Made by a program: the position numbers and the translations under genes. From positions 29,835-93,834 of the forward strand of contig JABZFP010000006.1 in the NCBI GenBank assembly GCA_014237395.1: a stretch of 64,000 nt of DNA, written 5' to 3'. This document shows, piece after piece, positions 8,304 through 16,857 of the stretch (position 1 is the first letter of the stretch; the number at the start of each line of letters is the position of its first letter). The notes beneath the pieces are model-generated. The model was not told where the DNA came from. It searched no databases and saw only the letters and a program-made list of their open reading frames with translations. Source of the stretch: Desulfobacteraceae bacterium. Lineage in GTDB: Bacteria; Desulfobacterota; Desulfobacteria; Desulfobacterales; UBA5852.

Positions 8304-9043
8304 TTCAAAGCATTCGTGCCATGCTGCACGCTGACTTGCGCGCCATGGACGGCGGGATCGGGCGTTGTCAGGATTTCCTGTTTGACGACACGTCATGGAC
8401 GATTCGTTACATGGTCGCCGATACCCGCAAATGGCTGCCGGGCCGCAAGGTGTTGATTTCGCCAAGTGCTGTGGGGGATTGGGACTGGCAGACCGACGCG
8501 ATACCGGTGCGGCTCGACCGGGACGCCATCGAGGCCTGTCCGCCCCTGACCAGCGATATGCCGGTTTCGCGCCAGTATGAAGTGGCGATTGCCGCCTATT
8601 ACCAATGGCCAACCTATTGGCAGGGCCCGCATCTGTGGGGCGGGGCCATGTCACCGTTTGTGGAAAGCACGGTGGCGGCCAAGCCCCTCGAGACCATCGA
8701 GAAGCCCGGGGAAAGCAACCTGCGTTCGGTCAAGGAGGTTTCCGGCTATCATATCCAGGCCGTGGATGACACCGCCGGCCATGTGGACGATTTTCTGCTG
8801 GAGCGCGACACCTGGGCCATCCGCTATCTCGTGGTGGACACCCGCAACTGGTTGCCGGGATGCAAGGTGCTCATATCTCCTGCCTGGGCCGACACCATCG
8901 ACTGGAAGCGCAGCCGCATCACGGTCGGCATGCATCGCACGGCCATCGAAGCCAGCCCGGTCTACGATCCGGAACGTGGTCCGCCGTCACCCGACGAAGA
9001 GACCGCCCTGCACCGCCACTACGATTTCAAACCCTACTGGTGA
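8300..9043 (+). CDS. Tandem PRC-barrel domain protein
   Basis: A 247-residue protein built from two copies of one module: CQDFLFDDTSWTIRYMVADT followed by KWLPGRKVLISP (about residues 24-55), and VDDFLLERDTWAIRYLVVDT followed by NWLPGCKVLISP (about 163-196). This pattern is the PRC-barrel fold (photosynthetic reaction centre H subunit/RimM-like). The C-terminus after each copy is rich in aromatic residues (YYQWPTYW, HYDFKPYW). No signal peptide. PRC-barrel proteins of this tandem type are widespread and often stress-associated, but their role is unknown. It starts within the stop codon of the Pro-rich gene, with AAAGGAG upstream. Confidence 0.85.
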   Translation: MIQSIRAMLHADLRAMDGGIGRCQDFLFDDTSWTIRYMVADTRKWLPGRKVLISPSAVGDWDWQTDAIPVRLDRDAIEACPPLTSDMPVSRQYEVAIAAYYQWPTYWQGPHLWGGAMSPFVESTVAAKPLETIEKPGESNLRSVKEVSGYHIQAVDDTAGHVDDFLLERDTWAIRYLVVDTRNWLPGCKVLISPAWADTIDWKRSRITVGMHRTAIEASPVYDPERGPPSPDEETALHRHYDFKPYW

Positions 9044-9268
9044 GACGGCGTGTAGAAGCTGTCGGTCCCCGGGCGCCCGGCAAGACATGGGGTCCGGCGG
9101 AAGCCAAAATACATGCTGCTCTTTATTCCCAACGGGGGGGCTTTTGATAGGGTAAAGGAATCGGCGCATCGATCGCTGGCCGAGTGCCTCCGGGCATTTT
9201 GCGAGGCTGGTTTAAACGATGCCGGTCTCAACCATGGCGTAAAGAAGATGAAGGGATGATAGCGATTT

Positions 9269-11041
9269 ATGTGCGGCATATGCGGCCACATAACATTCAA
9301 CGGTCAGGACGTATCCACGCGATGCGTCGAGAAGATGACCGACACGATGCAACAGCGCGGACCGGACGCCCAGGGGCTTTTCGTCCAAGGGGCGGCAGCA
9401 CTCGGGCACCGACGTCTCAAGATTATCGACCTGAGTGAGGCGGCACAGCAGCCGATGGTCGACAATGATCTGGGCCTTACGATTATTTTCAACGGGGCCA
9501 TCTACAACTACGGTGACCTGCGCCAGCTCCTGGAATCCAAGGGGTATACGTTTTTTTCTTCCGGCGATACCGAAGTCATTCTCAAGGCCTATCATGCCTG
9601 GGGGCGCGCTTGTGTGCAGCGGTTCAACGGCATGTTCGCTTTCGCCATTTACGAGCGCGACAGCGGGCGGCTCTTCCTGGCCCGCGACCGGTTGGGGATC
9701 AAACCGCTCTACTACTTTGAAAGACCAGGCGACTTCCGTTTCGCGTCTTCCTTGCCGGCGCTTATTGCCGGCGGTGACGTCACCGGCGACATCGACCCGG
9801 TGGCTTTGCACCACTACATGACATTTCACTCGGTGGTGCCCGCCCCGCATACGATTTTGAAAGATATCCGGAAATTACCGCCGGGGGAAACCATGACCAT
9901 CGATTCCCGGGGAGCGGTTGAACGCGAGACCTACTGGAAACTTGATTTTGGTCCCCGACCGGACGAAGGCCACTATGGCATGGCGGAATGGAAAGCTTTG
10001 ACGCTGCAAACCCTGCGGCGAGCGGTCCAGCGCCGGCTTACGGCGGATGTGCCCGTGGGGGTGCTGCTCTCCGGCGGGGTGGACTCCAGCCTGGTGGTGG
10101 GGCTGCTGGCGGAACTGGGGCAGCCGCAGCTCACGACCTTTTCGATCGGTTTCGACGCCGTCAACGGTGAAGAAGGCAACGAGTTCCACTATTCCGACCT
10201 CATTGCCGAACATTTCGCCACGACCCATCACCGCATCGAATGCAATGCCGCTGATGTGCTGTCTTCCATCGAAACGTGTCTTGGCGCCATGAGTGAACCC
10301 ATGGTCAGCCATGATTGCATCGGGTTTTATCTGCTCAGCCAGGCCGTATCCCAGCACGTCAAGGTGGTGCAGAGCGGCCAGGGTGCGGATGAAATCTTCG
10401 GCGGGTATCATTGGTATCCACCCTTGATGAAAAGCCAGGATCCCCTGTCGGATTATGCGCGTCATTTTTTCGATCGTTCCCATTCCGAATACGCGGCGGC
10501 CGTCGATAACCGGTTTCTGGAGAGGGATTACAGTACGGCTTTTGTCCAGCGGCATTTCGATGCGGCCGGCTCAATCGCGCCGGTCGACAAAGCCTTGGGG
10601 ATCGATACGGCTGTCATGCTGGTGGATGACCCGGTCAAACGGGTAGACAACATGACCATGGCCTGGGGGTTGGAAGCCCGTGTTCCTTTTCTGGACCATG
10701 AATTGGTGGAACTGGCGGCCCGTATCCCGGCGGCGTTCAAGGTCGCCAATGGGGGCAAGCATGTGCTGAAGGAAGCCGCCCGGGATGTCGTCCCCGCTGC
10801 GGTGATCGACCGTCCCAAAGGTTATTTTCCGGTGCCCGCCTTGAAATACCTGCAGGGCGATTATCTGACTTTCGTCAAGGAGATTTTGTTGTCACCCCGC
10901 AGCACAGCGCGTTCCCTGTTCAAACCGGACTATGTTGCCCAGGTGCTGACCGAACCGGAAAAGCACATCACGCCGCTGCGTGGCTCCAAAGCCTGGCAGA
11001 TGGCTGTTTTAACCTATTGGTTGGCGGCCCAGGGGCTTTGA
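9269..11041 (+). CDS. N-acetylglutaminylglutamine amidotransferase (class II, asparagine synthase-like)
   Basis: A 590-residue asparagine-synthase-type amidotransferase. MCGICGHITF puts the nucleophilic Cys2 at the N-terminus of a class II glutaminase domain (to about residue 200). The synthase domain has the PP-loop VLLSGGVDSSLVV (about residues 264-276), which adenylates the substrate carboxylate. The next two genes identify the pathway: this trio makes N-acetylglutaminylglutamine amide (NAGGN), a dipeptide osmolyte. This enzyme would amidate the terminal carboxyl group using glutamine nitrogen. First gene of the operon; the next starts 53 bp after its stop. Confidence 0.92.
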   Translation: MCGICGHITFNGQDVSTRCVEKMTDTMQQRGPDAQGLFVQGAAALGHRRLKIIDLSEAAQQPMVDNDLGLTIIFNGAIYNYGDLRQLLESKGYTFFSSGDTEVILKAYHAWGRACVQRFNGMFAFAIYERDSGRLFLARDRLGIKPLYYFERPGDFRFASSLPALIAGGDVTGDIDPVALHHYMTFHSVVPAPHTILKDIRKLPPGETMTIDSRGAVERETYWKLDFGPRPDEGHYGMAEWKALTLQTLRRAVQRRLTADVPVGVLLSGGVDSSLVVGLLAELGQPQLTTFSIGFDAVNGEEGNEFHYSDLIAEHFATTHHRIECNAADVLSSIETCLGAMSEPMVSHDCIGFYLLSQAVSQHVKVVQSGQGADEIFGGYHWYPPLMKSQDPLSDYARHFFDRSHSEYAAAVDNRFLERDYSTAFVQRHFDAAGSIAPVDKALGIDTAVMLVDDPVKRVDNMTMAWGLEARVPFLDHELVELAARIPAAFKVANGGKHVLKEAARDVVPAAVIDRPKGYFPVPALKYLQGDYLTFVKEILLSPRSTARSLFKPDYVAQVLTEPEKHITPLRGSKAWQMAVLTYWLAAQGL

Positions 11042-11094
11042 TCCCGGCGGACCGGTTCCCCGAACCACAAATCATTTTCGGGAGGAGACACCCC

Positions 11095-12855
11095 ATGGAA
11101 CGAACCAGTGGTCTGCGCGACCGCTTTCAGCGTGTTACCAGTTTTACGGTGAGGAACGAAAAGACACCCCAGGGACCCGAAGCCGCTCAGATGAGCACTG
11201 ACGCTTCGATCGACATGGGCTGGGGCCGCATCATCTTCGGCCACACCTTTCGTTCCCAAAAAGACCTCTGCGCCGCAATGGATCGGGAGCGCGCCGGCAA
11301 GCGTGACATTACCTTCTATCTGCGCGACCCGCACGTTCTGCTGTCGATGGGGCCGGAGCGGTTTTTTCTAGACCCCTCCCACACCTACCGTTTATGGATG
11401 CACGAATATCAGCCGCGTAATATACGCCCGGGCGCTTTTACCATACGGAGACTGCACTCCCGCAGCGATGCCGAGGGGGTGAACCGGCTCTATGCCACCC
11501 GCCAGATGGTGCGCTGCGATCCCGATTTTCTGTTGACCCACACAGCGTCGCGCCAGAGGACCCATCTAGTGGCGGAATCGCTCGTGGATGGGAAAATCGT
11601 CGGAACCGTGACGGGTGTCGACCATGTCGAGGTCTTCGCCGATCCCGAACAGGGCGCCAGCCTGTGGTGCCTCGCCGTGGATCCCCAGACCAACGCCCCG
11701 GGGGTGGGCGAAGCGCTGGTGCGCCATTTGACGGATCACTACCTGACCCGGGGACGGTCCTACATCGACCTGTCGGTCATGCATACCAACACCGAGGCGA
11801 TTGCCCTCTATGAAAAGATCGGGTTCCAGCGGGTGCCGGTCTTCTGCGTCAAGCGTAAAAATTCGATCAATGAGCCCCTTTACACCGGCACTTCGCCCGT
11901 GGAAGCACTCAACCCCTATGCCGGCATCATCGTCAAGGAGGCGTTGCGTCGCGGCATCGGGGTGAAAGTCGTGGATGCGGCCCATGGCTATTTTGACCTG
12001 ACGTTCGGTGGCCGCCGTGTTGCCTGTCGGGAATCACTGACTGATCAGACGTCGGCGGTGGCCATGAGTCGCTGTGATGATAAGCGCGTCACCCATCGTA
12101 TCCTTGCCGCGAAGGGCTTGAACGTCCCGCGTCAATACCCGGCCAAAGATCCGGATGAAAACCGGAAAACCCTCAAGGCCCTGGGCCGGGTTGTGGTCAA
12201 ACCGGCCCGTGGGGAGCAGGGCACCGGCATCAGTGTCGATCTGCAGACCGTGGAAGATCTGGAAAAGGGCGTTCGGCGCGCCCGCCGGTTTTGCCCGGAC
12301 GTCATTCTTGAGGAATTTGTCGCGGGGGAAGACCTGCGGTTGATCGTGATCGATTACCAGATGGTGGCGGCGGCTGTCCGCCGCCCGCCGGTGCTGGTCG
12401 GCACCGGACGGCATACCCTGCGCACACTTATCAAGAAGTACAATCGGCGACGGGCGGCGGCAACGGGCGGCGAAGGTCGTCTGCCGATGGATGCTGAAAC
12501 CAAACGTTGCCTGGCACTGGCAGGCTACCAACTGGACGATGTTCCCGCTGCGGAAACGAAGATTCCAGCACGCAAGACCGCCAATTTGCACACCGGCGGC
12601 ACCATCTCGGATGTCACCGAAGCGATCCACCCCGAACTGGCAAAGGTTGCCGTGAGCGCCGCCCGGGCACTGGATATTCCGGTGACCGGCCTGGATTTTA
12701 TGGTGCCGGACCTTGCCCGTCCGGACTACTGGATCATAGAGGCCAACGAACGTCCTGGCCTGGCGAACCACGAACCCCAACCGACGGCGGAACGTTTTAT
12801 TGATTTCCTCTTTCCCCAGACGACAGGATCCCGATCAAACAGGAGACAGAACTGA
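11095..12855 (+). CDS. ngg: N-acetylglutaminylglutamine synthetase (GNAT acetyltransferase + ATP-grasp)
   Basis: A 586-residue two-domain enzyme. The N-terminal part (about residues 95-260) is a GNAT acetyltransferase: the acetyl-CoA-binding segment is LAVDPQTNAPGVGEALV and the tail is ALYEKIGFQRVPV. The C-terminal part (about 310-580) is an ATP-grasp ligase resembling cyanophycin synthetase (VVKPARGEQGTG, EEFVAGEDLRLIVI, WIIEANERPGL). Together they acetylate and join two glutamines to form the NAGGN precursor. The start was placed at ATG 11095 because GGGAGGAG lies just upstream; the open frame extends back into the previous gene without a ribosome site. Confidence 0.92.
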   Translation: MERTSGLRDRFQRVTSFTVRNEKTPQGPEAAQMSTDASIDMGWGRIIFGHTFRSQKDLCAAMDRERAGKRDITFYLRDPHVLLSMGPERFFLDPSHTYRLWMHEYQPRNIRPGAFTIRRLHSRSDAEGVNRLYATRQMVRCDPDFLLTHTASRQRTHLVAESLVDGKIVGTVTGVDHVEVFADPEQGASLWCLAVDPQTNAPGVGEALVRHLTDHYLTRGRSYIDLSVMHTNTEAIALYEKIGFQRVPVFCVKRKNSINEPLYTGTSPVEALNPYAGIIVKEALRRGIGVKVVDAAHGYFDLTFGGRRVACRESLTDQTSAVAMSRCDDKRVTHRILAAKGLNVPRQYPAKDPDENRKTLKALGRVVVKPARGEQGTGISVDLQTVEDLEKGVRRARRFCPDVILEEFVAGEDLRLIVIDYQMVAAAVRRPPVLVGTGRHTLRTLIKKYNRRRAAATGGEGRLPMDAETKRCLALAGYQLDDVPAAETKIPARKTANLHTGGTISDVTEAIHPELAKVAVSAARALDIPVTGLDFMVPDLARPDYWIIEANERPGLANHEPQPTAERFIDFLFPQTTGSRSNRRQN

Positions 12856-12858
12856 GGC

Positions 12859-13986
12859 ATGCGATCGATCGACCACACCTATTTGCAGAAAATTTTATTG
12901 GCCTTGCTGAATATCCCAAGCCCCTCGGGGTACTCCGATCAGATTGTCCATTTCGTCGGAAAGGAGCTCGAACGTCTCGGGCTATCCTATAATGTGACCC
13001 GCCGCGGCGCCATCCGGGCAACCATGCAGGGAAAGCAATCCCCTCTGGATCGGGCTGTGACCGCGCATTTGGATACGCTGGGTGCCATGGTCAACCGTCT
13101 GAAAGACAACGGACGGTTGAGGGTGTCTCCGATCGGAACCTGGGCCAGCCGATTTGCGGAAGGCGCCCGGGTGACGGTTTTTACGCCTTCCGGCCCGCAA
13201 CGGGGAACTGTGCTGCCGCTCAAAGCCTCCGGTCATGTCTACGGTGATGCCATCGACAGCCAGCCGTCCGGGTGGGATTTTGTCGAAGTGCGGGTGGATG
13301 TTCCCTGCGGCAGCGCCCGTGATCTGGCGTCGGCAGGGTTTACGGTTGGAGATTTTGTCGCGTTTGATGCCTTACCCGAGATCACGCCGAACGGATTTAT
13401 CAACGCCCGCCATCTGGATGACAAGGCGGGCGTGGCGGTGCTGTTGACGGCGGCCAAAAGTATGATTGATGCACAGATCGCGCTGCCGGTCGATTGTCAC
13501 CTCATTTTTACGATCTTCGAAGAGGTCGGGCACGGTGCATCGGCGGCGGTCTACGGTGACGTGGCGGAAATGGTGGTGATCGAGCAGGCCCCGGTGGCTT
13601 CGGGGCAGAATGCGCTGGAAGACGGCGTAACCATCGGGATGATGGACCAGAGCGGTCCTTTCGATTATCATCTCAGTCACAAACTGATCGGCATCTGCGA
13701 AGAAAATCAGATTACCTACGCCAAGGACGTATTCCGCTTCTACCGCAGTGATTCGGCCTCGGCGATCGAGGCCGGCAATGATACCCGAACGGCGCTGGTT
13801 TGCTTTGGGGTGGACGGTTCGCACGGTTACGAACGCACGCGGCTTGCTTCTCTCGATGCGGTGACGCGAACCGTTGTCCATTACATGCAGAGTGCCCCAA
13901 CGTTCCAGCGGGACAAGGATGACCTGGCAACATTGAAAGACTTTCCGCATCAACCGACGCGGGAGATTATTCAAATCAAGACATGA
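12859..13986 (+). CDS. M42-family metallopeptidase of the NAGGN osmolyte cluster
   Basis: A 375-residue M42 (glutamyl aminopeptidase-like) dinuclear metal hydrolase. Metal and catalytic motifs visible: TAHLDTLGAM (His, Asp), ARHLDDKAGVAVLL (bridging Asp), FEEVGHGAS (catalytic Glu pair) and VVIEQAP near the usual acidic ligand. It starts 4 bp after the synthetase stop, so it is translationally linked. M42 members conserved beside NAGGN synthases are thought to degrade or recycle the osmolyte when osmolarity drops; the specificity is inferred from context. Confidence 0.9.
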   Translation: MRSIDHTYLQKILLALLNIPSPSGYSDQIVHFVGKELERLGLSYNVTRRGAIRATMQGKQSPLDRAVTAHLDTLGAMVNRLKDNGRLRVSPIGTWASRFAEGARVTVFTPSGPQRGTVLPLKASGHVYGDAIDSQPSGWDFVEVRVDVPCGSARDLASAGFTVGDFVAFDALPEITPNGFINARHLDDKAGVAVLLTAAKSMIDAQIALPVDCHLIFTIFEEVGHGASAAVYGDVAEMVVIEQAPVASGQNALEDGVTIGMMDQSGPFDYHLSHKLIGICEENQITYAKDVFRFYRSDSASAIEAGNDTRTALVCFGVDGSHGYERTRLASLDAVTRTVVHYMQSAPTFQRDKDDLATLKDFPHQPTREIIQIKT

Positions 13987-14069
13987 AGGTGCCGACGTCA
14001 ATGAAAATAGCAGACACAGGAGATCCGCACGGGCTGCAGGGCGGTTTGTGCAGCATCTATCGGGCGTGC

Positions 14070-14480
14070 TCATCGCAGGGCGTAACGAAAGACGATCGCC
14101 ATCACCAATACAAGCAGAACAAGCCAGAAAAGAACATTGAGTGAAAGGTAGGTCATTTGTTGCAGTTCGCGTTCTTTTTCGATTCGCTCCAGCAAATCGA
14201 TGGTTTCGTGGCGATTGCGGGGGTAACGGCGTCCGGCAAGAAGTGATACGACAATCGCGCCTGCCAAGCCGACCGCGATAAAGGGCAGCCAGTGAATGCC
14301 CAGCAAGGCCGGACCGAAGGGCATCAGCCACAAGCCGCCGGCCCAGGTAATCAGAAAGATGAGGAGAAAAAACCAGAAGAATCCCGACCGATTTCCACGG
14401 CGTTTGAGATTGTGAGCAAAAAGATAGGAGAGGGTTCCTGCGATGACAAGAGCGGTAACCAGTTCGGCGGCAACAACCAT
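14070..14480 (-). CDS. Small integral membrane protein of unknown function
   Basis: A 136-residue protein with four predicted spans: about residues 3-22, 35-52, 62-82 and 108-130 (LNVLFWLVLLVLVMAIVF). Between spans 3 and 4 lies a charged cytosolic helix (RRYPRNRHETIDLLERIEKEREL). ATG 14480 follows AAGGAGGGATTG, an ideal ribosome site; a TTG one codon earlier lies inside that site and is less likely. It is convergent with the NAGGN operon and divergent from the SDR gene. Family not recognised. Confidence 0.75.
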   Translation of the reverse strand: MVVAAELVTALVIAGTLSYLFAHNLKRRGNRSGFFWFFLLIFLITWAGGLWLMPFGPALLGIHWLPFIAVGLAGAIVVSLLAGRRYPRNRHETIDLLERIEKERELQQMTYLSLNVLFWLVLLVLVMAIVFRYALR

Positions 14481-14691
14481 CAATCCCTCCTTATAATGCA
14501 GTCAGTTCGTTTCGGGTCATACCGAGCAACCAGTCTAAAGGGGTTGGAATCCCGTCGGCAATAGGGCAAAGACCTTAATCCCCACCGGCGGATGGGGTAT
14601 TCGACGGCGACGGCCTTTTCCTCGGATGGTGTCGGTAGCGGAGATCTTTTGAACGGGAAGATTCCAGAAGAAAAATGCAAAGGAGGTCATC

Positions 14692-15417
14692 ATGCAGAAA
14701 CGCGTCGCGCTGGTAACCGGTGCCAACAGGGGCCTGGGATATGAAGTTGCACGCCAATTGGCCGATCTGGGGATCACCGTGGTCATTGGATCGCGTGATC
14801 TCGAAAAAGGGGAGGCGGCGGCCGAATCCCTGGCGAATGATCGTCGCATGGTGCACAGCCGGCATCTTGATGTCACCCAGGCCACGACCATTCAGGCCGC
14901 CATCGGGAGTATCATCGACCAGTATGGCCGCCTTGACATTCTTGTCAACAATGCCGGTATTATGATCGATTCCGAGACTACCATTCTGGAACTCGATCTG
15001 ACGATGTTTCAAAATACCCTGGAGACCAATGCCTTGGGACCGCTGCTGCTCTGCCAGGCCTGCATCCCCTACATGCAGGAAAATAATTACGGGCGAATCG
15101 TCAACATCGCCAGCACGCTGGGATCGCTGACGGACATCGCCACTCCGGATTCCGCGTATTCGGTTATCCTTTCACCGGCCTACCGGCTTTCCAAAACGCT
15201 ATTGAATGGTCTGACGGTATTGATTGCCAAGGAATTACGGGAGACCAATATCCTGGTCAATTCGGCCTGTCCGGGTTGGGTCCGCACCCGATTGGGCGGT
15301 GATCAGGCGCCCCTGATGCCGGCCCAGGGTGCCGAGACGCCGGTCTGGCTGGCCACCTTGCCGGATGACGGGCCCCGAGGCGGTTTTTTCCGTGAAAAAC
15401 GACCCATCCCCTGGTAG
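14692..15417 (+). CDS. Short-chain dehydrogenase/reductase (SDR) family oxidoreductase
   Basis: A 241-residue classical SDR. The NAD(P)-binding Rossmann motif TGANRGLGYEV (about residues 9-19), the stabilising LVNNAGIM (about 83-90), the Ser region NIASTLGSLTD, the catalytic YRLSK (YxxxK) and PGWVRTRLGG after it are all present. The Arg after TGAN and the SRDLEK segment suggest NADP(H) preference; the substrate is unknown. AAAGGAGG sits 5 nt before the ATG. Plants and bacteria share this carbonyl-reductase-like subtype. It is probably monocistronic. Confidence 0.88.
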   Translation: MQKRVALVTGANRGLGYEVARQLADLGITVVIGSRDLEKGEAAAESLANDRRMVHSRHLDVTQATTIQAAIGSIIDQYGRLDILVNNAGIMIDSETTILELDLTMFQNTLETNALGPLLLCQACIPYMQENNYGRIVNIASTLGSLTDIATPDSAYSVILSPAYRLSKTLLNGLTVLIAKELRETNILVNSACPGWVRTRLGGDQAPLMPAQGAETPVWLATLPDDGPRGGFFREKRPIPW

Positions 15418-15533
15418 TTGGCCGGAGAGACCAAACGTCTCCAATGCTACCCAGGCGATGATCATCGCCGCCCATCAGACCAAGCGGTCAATCGCCAATC
15501 GAGATAATTGCCAGCTCGAAGGGATTTTTATCC

Positions 15534-16454
15534 ATGCGCCTTCCGGCAAGTGTTAAGCGCCGTCTGACCCTGAATCCCGGCGCCATGATCCTGCGTTTCA
15601 CCTGGCAGCAACTCATGATTTCGCTGGGGGCGATGCTGTCAGCTCTGGCCTATGTCGTCTTTCAGCTGCCCTACAATATCGCTGCGGGAGGTGTCAGTGG
15701 GTTGGGGATTATCGTCCATCACTGGAGCGGTTTTCCGGTGGGGCTGTTCTTTCTGCTGATGAACATCCCGTTATTTGTGCTGGGGTTTTTCCATTTGGGA
15801 CGCTGGCGGTTTTTCTGGTCCAGCAGTGTGGCCGTATTGGTGTTCGCTTTGGCGTCCGATGTTTTCGTCCAGTATCTGCCGCTCTGGATGGACATTTATC
15901 CGGTCACCTCCGAGCCTTTGCTGGCGTGCATCTACGCCGGCATTCTGTATGGCTTGGGCACGGGCTTGATCTATCGCTATGGCGGCACCATCGGCGGCAC
16001 CTCGATCACGGCGCGCATCATCTACAACAAGACCGGCTTTCCCCTCAGCCAGTCTTATCTCTACACCGATCTGGCGGTCATTGCCCTGGCCGGCGTGGTG
16101 TTTACCATGGAAACGGCGCTTTTGGCGGCCCTGACCCTCATCCTGGTGGGACTTTTTTCCGATTTCGTGCTGGAGGGCACAAGCCAGATGCGCACCCTGA
16201 TGATCATTACCGAAAAGCCCGACCCGATCCGCCAGGCCATCATCCACGAACTCCAGCGGGGCGTCACCCACTGGGACGTGACCGGCGGCTACTCGCAGAA
16301 AAAACGAACCATGCTCTACCTGACGGCGCTGCGCTCCCGGATATACGATGTGAAGTACATTATCGCCCGGATCGACCCGGAAGCCTTCATGGTCGTGGGC
16401 GTTTCCCAGCAGACCTGGGGCGGGTACAACGTCCCCAAAATTGATCAGCGATGA
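15534..16454 (+). CDS. YitT family membrane protein (DUF161/DUF2179)
   Basis: A 306-residue protein with five or six hydrophobic spans in the first two thirds (LPYNIAAGGVSGLGIIVHH is the family hallmark, near residue 50) and a soluble C-terminal DUF2179 domain (about 215-300) containing MIITEKPDPIRQAI, RGVTHWDVTGGYS and DPEAFMVV. The domain order is exactly that of the YitT family, whose transport or sensing role is not settled. AAGGGA lies 11 nt before ATG 15534. It follows the SDR gene by 116 bp. Confidence 0.88.
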   Translation: MRLPASVKRRLTLNPGAMILRFTWQQLMISLGAMLSALAYVVFQLPYNIAAGGVSGLGIIVHHWSGFPVGLFFLLMNIPLFVLGFFHLGRWRFFWSSSVAVLVFALASDVFVQYLPLWMDIYPVTSEPLLACIYAGILYGLGTGLIYRYGGTIGGTSITARIIYNKTGFPLSQSYLYTDLAVIALAGVVFTMETALLAALTLILVGLFSDFVLEGTSQMRTLMIITEKPDPIRQAIIHELQRGVTHWDVTGGYSQKKRTMLYLTALRSRIYDVKYIIARIDPEAFMVVGVSQQTWGGYNVPKIDQR

Positions 16455-16696
16455 AGGATCCCAAATCGGTTATTCGCAAGCAACCATACCCCCTGCGATG
16501 GGAATCCCCCCACATAAGGGATCGCCGTAAGCCAATGCGTGCCTTCCGGGAATTTCCCAACTTGACGACCAGTCACCTTCCGTCCTATTCTATCTGACTT
16601 TTGTTTTCTGAAGATTCGTTACGATTTTAACATCATCTACTTAAAGGATAAACCCACGCAAAAAGTTGCCTTTTGCGGTTGTTTGCGTTATTTTGG

Positions 16697-16744
16697 CAAA
16701 GAAAAAGGGAACCGGGCAAATTATATAAATGCCTGATTCCCTTT
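16697..16744 (-). terminator. Rho-independent terminator of tRNA-Thr
   Basis: Read on the minus strand, AAAGGGAATCAGGCA pairs with TGCCCGGTTCCCTTT (two mismatches) around an AT-rich loop, followed directly by TTCTTT. It begins 9 bp after the tRNA 3' end, so it should end the tRNA transcript. Confidence 0.75.
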
Positions 16745-16752
16745 GAAATTCA

Positions 16753-16828
16753 TGGAGCCGGCGAGCGGATTTGAACCGCTGACCTGCTGATTACGAATCA
16801 GCTGCTCTACCAACTGAGCTACGCCGGC
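16753..16828 (-). tRNA. tRNA-Thr (anticodon CGU)
   Basis: The 76-nt minus-strand sequence folds as a cloverleaf. The acceptor stem is GCCGGCG/CGCCGGC, the D-arm contains AGCTCAGTTGGTAGAGC, the anticodon arm is GCTGA-TTCGTAA-TCAGC with anticodon CGT (decodes ACG, threonine), and the T-arm is GCGGTTCGAATCCGC. Discriminator T and an encoded CCA end the gene. Only 29 bp separate its 5' end from the mfd start on the opposite strand, so its promoter must lie partly inside mfd. Confidence 0.96.
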
Positions 16829-16857
16829 GCGACGAGACTCCCTCTACTGATTTTAAG

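Noticed and set aside
9069..9080. 12-bp palindrome CCGGGCGCCCGG
   Set aside because: Too short, without loop or T run; could be a chance G+C palindrome in a G+C-rich gap.
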